Shown here in pieces: positions 34,618-45,247 of a stretch of DNA of 64,000 nt; positions within the stretch are counted from its first letter, which is position 1, and every line of letters starts with the position of its first letter. Made by a program: the position numbers and the translations under genes. A model generated the notes under the pieces. It saw only the letters and a program-made list of their open reading frames with translations, was not told the origin of the DNA and made no database searches. The stretch lies in NCBI GenBank assembly GCA_022559985.1, contig JAFJTR010000007.1, forward strand, positions 62,001 to 126,000, written 5' to 3'. The stretch is from Parastagonospora avenae f. sp. tritici 18332-5. Its lineage: Eukaryota; Ascomycota; Dothideomycetes; Pleosporales; Phaeosphaeriaceae.

Positions 34618-35364
34618 AGAGGTAGTAGGTAAGGAGTTTTAAGATAACATAGTTTATAGTTGTCGGTTGACCGGGTATTGGATGTGTACGCCCGCAGGCG
34701 TATGCCAAAAGGTGAGCAGGCAAGATGATTCTGTTGATTACTTGACTACTACCCTCTCTCTCCTTGCGGAGAAGGAGGGTTCTTATCTACATGTGGCCCC
34801 TTGGCGCACAGACTGTATTGAGCCGCAATTGCGCCGTGAATTAAGCCGTACTTGCGTACGGACAATAGTCATTATATAGTAGGATAGTAGAAGAAGGAGT
34901 TGTTGCTGCAGAAGAGAAGAGGAAGGGAGGCATGCAATATAGTAGTTCCCAAGGGAAGCAGCTCTATTGTGTGTGCTGAACAATAGGAATTCTGCGGTGA
35001 AGACGAGAGGCCAAAGGTTTGCGAGGTGAAGGAGACATCACGGCAACTCTGTACATTAGCGTGCTTGAAAGTCGATGTGAAAGAGCGCAACGGCAGATTC
35101 ACTAGCCTGTTCGAACAAGAGGAAGCCACAGAGTCCTAAAGTTTTTAGCCGTTGTATGTGGTACCTTGTGAGCTCAAAGTCAGGTGTATCTAGTACGACG
35201 TTCGTAGCTCCCCAGTCATCCCCCAGTCTCCGCATCGTGCAACCTTAGGCCAGGGGCAGCAACGTTCGTCTTGAATAGCCCCCAGTCGCAAAACAACACT
35301 ACCTATCCTCAGCTTCTCAAACAATAGACCAGCATCTGGCGACTCTAACACATTTACACCCAAA
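34618..35364. other. Intergenic region
   Basis: About 750 bp between the small minus-strand ORF and the DUF6640-like pseudogene. I see no coding frame with domain content; short ATATAGTAG-like words recur at 34873-34945 without forming a clear repeat. Confidence 0.4.
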
Positions 35365-35858
35365 ATGCCATCAACACTCACCCCGATCAAATCCCTCATC
35401 TCCCTAATCGCCCTCATCACCACAATCGCACCCTACCTCGCAGACTGGAAGTAAGCCACCCCAACCCCAACCCCACCTCCAACCCTCCATCTCCAAATCC
35501 AGCCAGCGAAACACACATCTATAATCCCAACTGGCCTCCTCACACACGCTACCACAACGGACAAACAATGTCAATGTTCATTGGTCTGATTACACTTTAC
35601 CGTCTGCATTTCTCGCGCTATAGATTCTCCCCGGATGTGCAATTGGCGAATTTGACTTGGATATGCGTGTTGCACACTATGTATTAGGGGTCGAGTCTGA
35701 GTGGCATTTTGTACCCGGGAGCGCAGTGGATGGATCCCGAGTTCGGTGAGGGGTCGCCGCAACTCTATGGGTTTCCGGTATTGATTGGGATTGTGTGCAT
35801 AGAATAGGCGTTGGAGAAGGGAAGAATCGCAAGAGAAAGCAGCTTGAAGGATACATAG
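35365..35858 (+). pseudogene. DUF6640-like small membrane protein with two nonsense codons
   Basis: Exon 1 (35365-35450) encodes MPSTLTPIKSLISLIALITT…ADW. A 56-nt intron (GTAAGC…CAG) joins it to exon 2 at 35507, reading NETHIYNPNWPPHTRYHNGQ and TMSMFIGLITLY. ADWNxTHxxNPxWPPHxRxHNGQTM is the signature I associate with fungal DUF6640 four-helix proteins. The frame meets TAG at 35685-35687. Directly after it the same frame continues with SGILYPGAQWMDPEFG, which is the conserved second half, up to another TAG at 35805-35807, and further to 35858 (ALEKGRIARESSLKD). Coding-like sequence beyond both stops, in one frame, indicates recent nonsense mutation rather than a short gene. If translated it would make an 88-residue truncated protein. 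Confidence 0.7.
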
Positions 35859-36086
35859 ACACAAGATTAGAATAAGAAAACATCCGTCATCATTAACCCA
35901 GCTTAAAGCCTGTTTCTACCCAAAGACCAATATTTCAAATTACCTCCCGGCGCTAGCGTGCGGTGATCAGGCTATCACGTATACAATTACTTTCGTAAAA
36001 TCATCAAAAGGGCCTCCGGGGTATGTCCATCAACAAAGAAAAAACCGAAAACGCATCCAAATTGTAAATACACAACGGTTCCTCGT

Positions 36087-39000
36087 CTAGGGTCCTTCAG
36101 GTGGCATCGGTACAGGTGCCGTCTCCACCTTGATGTCCGGCCCAGCCGTCTCGTATGGTTCGGGCTCAGCCTCCGAAGCAGGAGCAGGTCGCCTTGGTAA
36201 GATTCTTTCCCTCTCCCTATCTTCATAATATGCATGTTCTCCACGACTGTTGTACCTCTGCGGAGGAGGACGTTCGTATGGAACGTACTCATATCGATCG
36301 GCCTCGTAACGAGCCGGCGGTGGATGGTAGGCGGGTGCGTACGAACCACGTGCATGCCGTGGCTCGCGACGCATAACAACTTCGTATCCGTACTCGTCAA
36401 TATAGACCGGAGGCGGTCCGCGCGGCTCATCATAACGGAATCGTGGTGGCGAGAAGTGGTGCAAGCGATCTTGAACAGAGACATATTCACGTGGCGTCGG
36501 TCGAGGGTGGAACCGATCGTCTGGTGATGCGTTCTCTACGCTGTGATCTCTGGAGTAAGCTGGCTCATAGTCATGGTCCGCGTTGGGCTGCGGAGTCTCT
36601 TGCTGGTCGATCCTGCGGCGCTGCTCTTCGTATCTTCGACTCTGGGAGCGACTCATGCTGGGACCGCGGCCATACGGTTCATCACGAGCTACGCTCATGT
36701 ATCGATAATATTTGGATGGCATCCGCTGCTCATGTGGCCTGTCCCTTCGGCGATGCGGTCCTGGTCTTCTTGACGGTCCTGCAGACTCTGGCGTCGGGAT
36801 ATGACGACCATGTTGATGGTATTCCTCGTACCTAGAGCCATTAGACACCGTAGAAGGAGGTCTAGGGAGCGGCGCTGGCATTTGTCGAGGTAAAGCTTCT
36901 GGGTCTTTCGTGCTTGGGGCGTTTGGTGGCAGAGGCGACGTAAAGCGTACACCTTCGGAGCTCTCCACGGCGGGAGTCTGTGGTCCTGTCTCGGGATGTT
37001 GCGCAGAGGGCGGCCGGGGAGGTTCATTTGCCGAAGCTTGACCAGGAACAAAGTCCTCCAGGAATCGATCCGCTGCGGATTTGCCTCTTCCTGAAGCACT
37101 ATCCCGCTGTTGTGGTTCCCTGACGTACCGTCTTTCCGGTTGAACATCATCCTCTCCATAGTATCGCGCTTGTCGAGGATAAGCGCCATATTCTCGACCA
37201 TGGCTCCCTTCGCGCGGTTGCGCGTAGACGATTTCGTCTGGCGGCGGACCATAAAGTCGCTCATACTCTCGAAAAGCTGTACGGCGTCCAGTGTACTCCC
37301 CATAGGCTGGGCCAGCATGCATGATCCTGGGGCTTGGAGCATGATCTACATAATCTCGTGAACGATGGTGGTAATCGTCATCCACATCATCCCTTGCCAT
37401 CTGGCGGACGTGGCCGTTAGCTTTGACGGTGCGTTGAAATTTGCCAGGTTAAGTACTTACATAGTAGCGCGGTTCAGCATACACGCGCTGTCTACGATCG
37501 CTGGGCGGGCTGTCTCGATGAGAGTGTTGCCTTCGTGTGGAGCTTGCAAAGTTAGCGACTTGTGCTGGCAATAGCAGACGTGGGGATGCATACTCATTCT
37601 CTGCTGGACGTGGTATCGCTGGCGAGTCTCTTTGAGCGGATGCACGGGATGATGGGCCCGACTTGGTAGGAGCGTCGCTAGTCGATCCATTGGCCGTTGC
37701 CGCATCTTTTGTCCCAGTCAAAGGCGGCGACACGAGACCGTTACCATTGCTGTCAATTACCCCAATTTTCGGCAATGGCATAGGGAACAGGCTTGGAAAG
37801 ACAGTCGCTATCATGAGAAGCTTCTCATCATCCATTCCGGGTGCGTGCATAAGACCCGAGATGAAACGTTAACCTGGAAGTTCGATCATGTCCTCTTTCC
37901 AATCAGAAGTGTGGGTCTGCTGTCCATAACCTGTATTGTATGGCAGGGGGGTCAAGTGCTGCGTTCTGAAATGCAACAGCAAATTCAATGCAGTGTACGT
38001 CTTTCTCTCTGCCGGTTTGGCATAGTAGGCACCGGTCAGTTGGTGAGTGGCTCCCATCTGACATGCCTTACAGGAAAGGCCAGGAGCAAGCTTAAGGCCT
38101 TTGGGGGTCTCGTGATTGGAGAAAGCATCGATAAAGTGATTCAGGTTCGGTTCATAATTGAACTCAACATGGAACTTTGAAATGACACGATGTAGCAAAA
38201 CGTAGATCCGAAGGCTGTTTGGCATGTCCTTGACTCCGGATGTAGTCTTCCATATGTCCTGACTGGTTTCGATGACAGTACTTACTTGCTTGTCGAACAG
38301 GCTAGTGCTGTGACCAGCATCTTCGGCGCTATTTGGGTGGAGATCTGAGACGACGTGTCCAGGTGGGGGCATAGCTGGTGGTGGCGCTATACCAGAATTG
38401 ACCATAGCGGGCGATGGCATGTAAGAAGTGCCTCCTACTTGGTTAACATAACCCGGTGGTCCCATAGCTGCGTATCCGTAATGATCCACTGGAGTGCCAA
38501 ATTGTTGGCTGTAGTCGTATCCAGCGATTGGGGCGCCAGGAGTCTGCGGTGGATGAAACGGACCATTGTAGTTACCTCCGTAATACGGACCCGGGCTGGC
38601 CTGCGGCATGTGGGTTGGCATGTGCGGAGTAGCCGTTCCAGCACGGGAGTACCCACCAAAGTGGCCATTGTAGCCTGGAACATTGGAAGCATGGGGATGA
38701 TGGAAAGCTTGGACGGACACAGGATCCGGATGGAATGGTGTTTCCTCTGGCCACTCTGCTTCTCTCCAAGCGACCACTACGTTACCACTGCTAAAAGCAT
38801 GAGTATGTTTGGCACCGAAATGCTGCACAACACCTTCAAACCCATAGGGCCTTGCACTGCTTTCGCAGTCCTGCCCATTGCAGAAGAAAAGATCCTTGCG
38901 AAACTGTTCAGTCAGTGGCTTGATCTTATTATCATAGACCCATTTCATGTTCTCTAAGACGAGCTTAGGCTTGGCGGCTGCATCATCAGTGGGGTCGTGG

Positions 39001-40792
39001 TGCGCTGGCGGCGTAACAATGTCTGCAGTCGCAGTCTCGTTGAATTTGCGTCGAACGTGTGCAAGGAGGTCGGCCGCAAACTTTGGGCAGTTGTCAAAGG
39101 TAAGAGCTTTGCCCTGGTCCCAGTCCTGATCGATGAAGTCGTCCGCAATGGCGCTGAGCCTGTCGCGGATTGGCCGTTGTGATTCTTCCCACTCCCGGTC
39201 CATGGCCTCCTTCGCTTCTTTGGAGTTGGCATCCGTAAAGCGGCGCTCTGCAGGTTTTGTGGAAAGCGAAGCCGCGTGTGACACGTGGTTAGCCTCTGCC
39301 TGTTGGGCAGCAGGAAGTTGGGCCAGTAAGCGAGGCTGCAGCACACTCCAGGCGTAGTCGTTCATTGGCTGTGAGATCTGTATAGCTGCCTTGAATGAGT
39401 CCATGTGTCGCAAAATGTTTGGAGGAATCGGAGGGCTCATATGCTGACACCGCCGCTCAATGTCCGTCTTCCGGCTGGCCTTGGCTTCGTTCGCATCGTG
39501 AAGATTTCTTTGGTGCGATGGTTGCGTGCTCCCATTCTGCCCCGGCTGTGGGGTGGAAATCTGTGGTGGAACAGTTGGCGGCCGCGGTTGGGCAAATTGC
39601 GAAGATGGAGCTGCAGCAATTAGAATGGGTACTGAGGTCGTGGCGTTCACAAGCCTACTGATGCTGTACGGAACAGCATAACGAGCAGAGATATACGTAC
39701 CGATTGGGACCGGGGTGTGGATGATTGGTGACGAGTGTCGCGTTGGGGATCTTGATGGTTCTTCGCGCGAGCCTGCTACAAACGTCGAGGTCACAGAAGG
39801 CGCGCGACTCCGTTCTTGATGGTGCCTAGCCTCCCATCTCTCCCAGTTGTCAGCAACCTTCATCCGCTCTTTGCCTTTGGCATCGAGTCCTTTAGACCAT
39901 TCTTCAGCCGCGGCAGTGCCAAGACTCAGCGCATCGTTGAGCTCATGGGTGATCTCCTCTACATGTATCTTATAGTAGTATTTGCCAATCTCGACGTCGA
40001 GAGGTGTGTTTGTGGACTGCAGAGTGTGCGCCGGAATGTAATTGTGGTCGTTGGTGATGAGCGCAAATGGGAGCGCGGGTCGGAGTGCGGATGCAGGGGA
40101 GAAGAGGAGACTCGTTTCCTGAGGAGTCAGTCTCGATCCATGGGAAGGCAGGTGCAACTCACTGTCTGACATCGCTGCATCAAACACGGTCCACACACTC
40201 TTATGCCAAAGGGCCAGATGGTGCGGACACCGTTGCTGCCGGGGCCTTTCTGCCAGATCTTCTCACCAGGTGCAAATGAATTAGACTTGCCGCAAAACTG
40301 GCATCGTGGTGACCACGCCAGCTGCCACATCTGCAGCTCAGTGAAGCCCGGAAATGGCTTCGGCGGCCTAGGAGAAAGTGCATTGCGGGCAGAGGCCCAT
40401 ACAGACTCGGACTTTAGGAGACGCAGACACGCAGAGTCTGGCTTGGATACAGGGACATTATGCACGTCTGTGAGACATGAAAGAAACGATCGATTGACTT
40501 GCATCAACCGACCCAGGTCTGCAAGGGAACAGAAAAGGAAGACATGCTGCCACACGTCTGGTGGGAGTCCAGCGCATGGTCTCAAGGTACTTGAGACAGG
40601 AGAGAAAGGAGAGCCCAGCCTGCGCTTCTTGTCGTGCGCAGAAGAGTCGTCTTCTGCCTTGCGCTTCGCTGCAGTCATATCACGCTGCGCGGTGTTCGCT
40701 GTCATCACGGGCTTTGCCTCGGTTTCATAAAAGTCGGTCGAGGAAGCTACGCTAGACTCGCGCTCCGCCATGATGACTTGACCCGCCGGCAT
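36087..40792 (-). CDS. Large F-box and zinc-finger-like protein, split by an in-frame TAA
   Basis: Function is unknown. Exon 1 (40792-40163; alternative start 40771) has a nuclear-type basic cluster (DKKRRL) and an F-box-like motif at about 76-105 (LPPDVWQHVFLFCSLADLGRL), suggesting an SCF ubiquitin-ligase adaptor. CQFCGK…CGPC pairs follow. A 44-nt intron leads to exon 2 (from 40118), with two C2H2-like segments: FCNGQDC…QHFGAKHTH and CKACQMG…LLLHFRTQH. In-frame TAA occurs at 37869-37871 after DMIELPG, giving 959 residues. The same frame continues as FISGLMHAPGMDDEKLLMIA, and after a 60-nt intron (37401-37460) to 36087, ending in an Arg/Tyr/Pro-rich disordered tail. A 66-nt intron with a poor donor (37808-37873, GTTAAC…TAG) would remove the stop and give 1511 residues. 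A further optional 69-nt intron lies near 39635-39705. Either one long gene or a gene truncated by nonsense. Confidence 0.6.
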
Positions 40793-41374
40793 GCGAAGCT
40801 CACGAGAGCCTCACAGCGCTACACGGCAGGCTGCAGACATGGGTAGAGCGGGATGGGGATGGGTGTCCAGGGTGCGGGTGGAGGGGGGGAGGAGCTGCGC
40901 GCGAGGCGGAAGGCACGATGCGATCTTGAGTTGTGGCGAGAACAGATGGGTGCGGAGAGGGCTGCGCTCGGTGTGAACAGGTCAAGTCAAGGGTCAGGGT
41001 CAAGGCGGTAGCTGGAGGACGCAGGAACTGTTAAGCCTGGCTCAGGCGATATGAGGTAGTGCAGAGCCAGCTCAGCGAATCACGCGAGTGAGGCCGACGA
41101 GCTCGAGGGCCAATCGCCGGGAAGTGCGGTGAGCTAGGGTCTTCTTGGCGGATGACGAAGTTGGATTGGGCATCGTGGCTGCCAGAGGCTGTGCTGCTAA
41201 CTTCACGTATACACATACGAACACGCCCCGGTACTTTGTCAGACGAAGTAGTGCGTGCATAGAGGGAGTCTTCCACTGCAATTGTTCCCCCATCCCTCTT
41301 TTCTTCTCTCCTTCTTCCCATCCTCACCTCCGCCGGTCTGCCGCACATAGCAGCTCCCCCACCCGCACTTCACC
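40793..41374. promoter_or_regulatory. Bidirectional promoter F-box gene / ABP1
   Basis: Divergent start codons 582 bp apart. The interval includes a pyrimidine-rich tract just before the ABP1 start (about 41284-41330), common in promoters and leaders of well-expressed fungal genes. ORFs in this stretch show no domains. Confidence 0.45.
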
Positions 41375-44170
41375 ATGGCCTCACTCAACACCTCCAGCAA
41401 CGGCCCAAACATCACCCGCAGCTACCAGAACGTTGTCAACTCTCCGCCGCCGTCCGGTGCCCAAGCAAGCTCGCCCACATACGGCCAATGGGCTGTCTTT
41501 GCAGTAGCTGCCCCACTAGTCAGCGCATTTCAGAGCGATGGCGGCAAAGAGAGCGTACTGAAGGTCCAAAGCACCGGAGGTATGTGCAATCAACACCCGG
41601 AGATAGGCTGCCTCCATTGCAGCGACTCTGAGCCTCTACCCGAAGTGCTCTACACTACCTCGAGGCGGTGTCGGACCCACTCTTGGGCTGAGATGCTGGA
41701 GGTCGGCAACTCGGAAGCGCAGTGCTTGGGAGAACAGGAGGCTGACCCAACACAGAGGGAGAATTGATTGACTTGGTGGACGAGTTCTCAGACGGACGCA
41801 TTCAATTCGCATTTGTCAAGGTCAAGGATCCGAACACATCGCTGCCAAAGAATGTCCTGATCGCCTGGGTAAGCATTGGCGATGCACTACAGATGACGCT
41901 GTGCTAATGACACATCTAGTGCGGCGAGGGCGTCCCAGAGCGAACAAAGGGCTACTTTGGAAGCCATCTCACAGTCGTCTCTAAGCTTCTGCACGTACGT
42001 AAACCACGGCCGATCCCACCATGACCCGCTGACATTGGCCAGGGCTACCACGTGCAAGTCACCGCACGCTCGGATGCAGACCTCACCCCCGAAAAGATCG
42101 TCCAGAAAGTTGCGGATGCCTCGGGCGCAAAGTACGGCGGTGCTGCGGACATTCCCTCTTCAGGCGGACCGCCTCCCGTCGCCGCAAAGAAGCCAGTCTT
42201 CACACCCACATCCATTGGAGGAGGAGGCCAGGGCTTCAACCCACTCGGGCGCCAAAGGGCCCCTGCCGGAAGGGGGGATGAAGACGCCGACGGATGGGGC
42301 AGTGATGCACCACAGGTCTCGCGGTCGCAGCTGGAGAAGGTCCAGTCTGCATATCAGCCAACGAAGGTCAACATGGCTGAGCTCACATCCAAGAGGGACG
42401 AGTCGACCCGCTCGCAGCCATCAAACTCGCAGAACGACCGCCCCGAAGTTGTCCGAGGTGCCTACCAGCCAGTTGGAAAGGTTGACATTGCCGCTATCAG
42501 GGCGCAGGCGAAGGAAAAGCAAGACGACAGGCCAACTGTAGTGAAGGGCGCATATGAGCCTATTGGAAAGGTCGACATCGCTGCTATCCGCGCGAAGGCC
42601 AATGCCGGGCCTCCGGCCTCTGGTCTGTCTCCAGCAGCGACTGGCGCATCCAACAACGACGAGGATGAGAGGCCAAAATCCCTTGCAGAAAGATCATCTG
42701 CATTCAGCCAGCAGCCCGAGCGACTCACGAGTCTGCCCAAGCCCAAGGTTGCCAACAAATTTGCTGGCGCAAGCGCATTCACCGGCACCAAGGCCCCAAC
42801 GCCCGGTGGCTTTGGAGCAAAGCCAGTGGTTGCGGCGCCAATCGTTGGAGCTGCCAGCAAGACATTTGCGGATGAGGGTGGCAAGACGCCAGCTCAAATC
42901 TGGGCCGAGAAGAAAGCGGCTCAGGGCGGAAGTGCGAGCTCTCCAGCTGCTCGGCCATCTCCCATCCAAGATCAAAAGAGTGGTGGCGGCTGGCAAAGCG
43001 GTTATGCCGGGAAGTCGTGGGCACCTGTTCAAACTACACGAACCGGTGCATCTGCGGCTAGCAACCTCAGTGAGCAACGCACGGGCGGAGAGCCTCAAAG
43101 GGAGGAACCGGCCTCGCCAGCGGCAGGTGGTGTCAGTTCATTGAAGGATCGCTTCGTAGGCGGTCCACCGATGGGTGCAGCATCTTCGCGCCATGTACCT
43201 GAACCACGAGGCGCGAGCCCACCACCTCTCGACAACTCCAGTAAGCCCAACGCTGGCGGTCGTGGCGTCCCCATGCCCGGCCTACCCTCGCGACCCAAGG
43301 AGCCAGAGTCAGATGACGAAGATGTGCCAGCAGTGCAGCATCAGCGCATGCCTTCGCCTCCGCCGCAACGGCGCAGCCCATCTCCTGAGCCTGCGGGCTC
43401 TCCTGTGCGTATCGCAATGCCCGTTGGACGTGGAAGGGAACCAGAACAATTGTCGCCTGCTGAGGAGAAGGCGCCGCCTATGCCGGTTCGCTCGCTGGAT
43501 CACGCTGCCCAGCAAGCGCGCGACTTGTCACCTGAGTCACGAGTCGAGGCAAAGGATCCTGCTCGTAGTGCTGGTGCCGCCGTTGCTGCCGCGACCTTTG
43601 GTGGTGCAGCTGTCGCTGGTGTCGCTGCCGGTGCCGCCCTTGCGTCTGGTCACGATGACAATGGCGACTCTGGAAAGCGTGCCATCATCTCGTACGACTA
43701 TGAAAAGGCTGAGGACAATGAGGTCGAGCTACGCGAGGGCGAATATGTCACCGACATTGACATGGTAGATGAGGATTGGTGGATGGGTACCAACTCTCAA
43801 GGAGAGCGTGGTTTATTCCCAGCCAACTATGTTGAGTTGGTAGAGGATGACGAGCCATCTGGTGGTGCCTCTGCACCACCTCTACCTTCGCATCCATCGG
43901 GTGCAGAACCTGAGCCTGCTGCGGCGCCGCCTCAGTCGGCCAGCAGCTCGGGACCAACTGCGACCGCCCTTTACGACTACGATGCTGCGGAAGACAACGA
44001 GATTAGTTTCCCCGAGAACGCAACAATCACAGGAGTTGTAAGTTTCACTGGATAGAATTTGTGTCTACGCTAACACGTCAAAGGAATTTCCCGATGAGGA
44101 CTGGTGGCTCGGAAGCTACAACGGGAAGTCTGGCCTCTTCCCTGCCAACTACGTTCAGCTGGACGAATAA
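41375..44170 (+). CDS. ABP1: Actin-binding protein Abp1 (ADF-H plus two SH3 domains)
   Basis: This cortical actin patch protein binds F-actin, activates Arp2/3 and links actin to endocytic proteins. Exons are 41375-41579, 41756-41868, 41920-41994, 42043-44037 and 44084-44170, giving 824 residues; the 176-nt first intron is the longest. The ADF-H domain (about 10-140) includes ELIDLVDEFSDGRIQFAFVKV, IAWCGEGVPE and GYFGSHLTVVSKLLHGYHVQV. The middle is Pro/Ala/Ser-rich and disordered, with repeated AYQPVGKVDIAAIRA-type units at about 42450-42600 and a KSLAERSSAF-like motif. Two SH3 domains close the protein: SYDYEKAEDNEVELREGEYV…WWMGTN…LFPANYVELVE and ALYDYDAAEDNEISF…DEDWWLGSYNGKSGLFPANYVQL. The second is interrupted by the last intron. 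Many Abp1 proteins have one SH3; two occur in some fungi. Confidence 0.96.
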
Positions 44171-44728
44171 GAAAATTGCCCCTCTCTCGTTGTAAGCTAT
44201 CGATGATAGCGGGCTGGAAACCTCTCATCTGAGAATACATGAGCGGATAATAGCTCTGCTTCTCAAGTCTGGGTAGACTAGTATAGGTCCAAAAGTTGCA
44301 ACTCAATATTCTGACCCCCGTTTACAAATTGGAACGTGTGCTAATCAACCTGTTGTCGCGCTAACGATGTACGATCCGCTGATTGTAGTTGCTGCCACGG
44401 ATGCAATTGTGCAAAATTCTGCGAATTTACTGAATCTTGCGAATTCGTCTACTGATGCTTATAAAAAGCTCACATGCTACGCCTTTCTTTCCATTCATCA
44501 GATCCACTTACAGTACCCTGTATATCTTCAAGACCTTCTTAAGATACCCTTGAAGCCTAGCAACAGTTTGAAGCTATCCAGCCTCCATCCGGAGCCCGAG
44601 TACATCACCAGACAATTTAACACATTCCCCGAAACAGCACCTGGTCTCCAGTATACCTTCAGTAAGTTGGCAGTTCCCACTCTATACTCAATACTCTACT
44701 GAGGACATCCAGCCCTCACCAACACACC
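44171..44728. other. Intergenic region
   Basis: About 560 bp downstream of ABP1. A 111-codon ORF at 44367-44702 has no recognisable domain and uses rare, AT-rich codons unlike its neighbours; I do not call it. Confidence 0.4.
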
Positions 44729-45247
44729 ATGGAGTCCGTCATCCAAGAGAACACCTCCCTAAAGGTCGAGATCGCACGCCTACAATCCGCAATCTCATCA
44801 AAAGACACCACCATCGCCGCTAAAGACGCCACCATCGCAACGAAAGACGCTGACGGCCTCGACCTCGCCCTCCAAATCCGCTTCAAAACACATGAACTCG
44901 CCGCCATGACCAAAACCATCGCCATGCAGCGCGCACTCCTTGCCTCCCAAGGCCAAGAGAAGGACATGCTAAAGACATTTCTCGAATCCACTTCGTACGA
45001 GAAGGCCCGACTTGAAGGATCGTATAACTTACTGCGCGCTGCCATGGCGAAGAGAGTCCAGGCTGATGGAGAAGAGATTGCGGAGTTGGAGACGAGCGTG
45101 GGTGACTGGCAGGATATGTGGATGGAGGAACGGAGTAGGTGCGAAAATCTGCTTGACTGTATGAAGCGCGTGGAAGTGGTGATTGAGAGGGCTTTGGAGA
45201 ATTTTCAGGATTTGATGGAGTCGGTGCAGGTTAGGCCGAGGGAGTGA
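44729..45247 (+). CDS. Small uncharacterised coiled-coil protein
   Basis: An intronless frame of 172 residues, not recognised as a named family. It is almost entirely helical and charged, with heptad spacing from residue 1 to about 160 (IQENTSLKVEIARLQSAIS; EIAELETSVGDWQDMW). A short internal repeat of KDTTIAA/KDATIAT/KDADG lies at about 25-42. There is no signal peptide or membrane helix, so it is likely intracellular. The ATG is in a good context (CACC ATG G). It is collinear with and downstream of ABP1, but nothing in the sequence links the two. Codon use resembles neighbouring genes, which supports it being real. Confidence 0.6.
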   Translation: MESVIQENTSLKVEIARLQSAISSKDTTIAAKDATIATKDADGLDLALQIRFKTHELAAMTKTIAMQRALLASQGQEKDMLKTFLESTSYEKARLEGSYNLLRAAMAKRVQADGEEIAELETSVGDWQDMWMEERSRCENLLDCMKRVEVVIERALENFQDLMESVQVRPRE

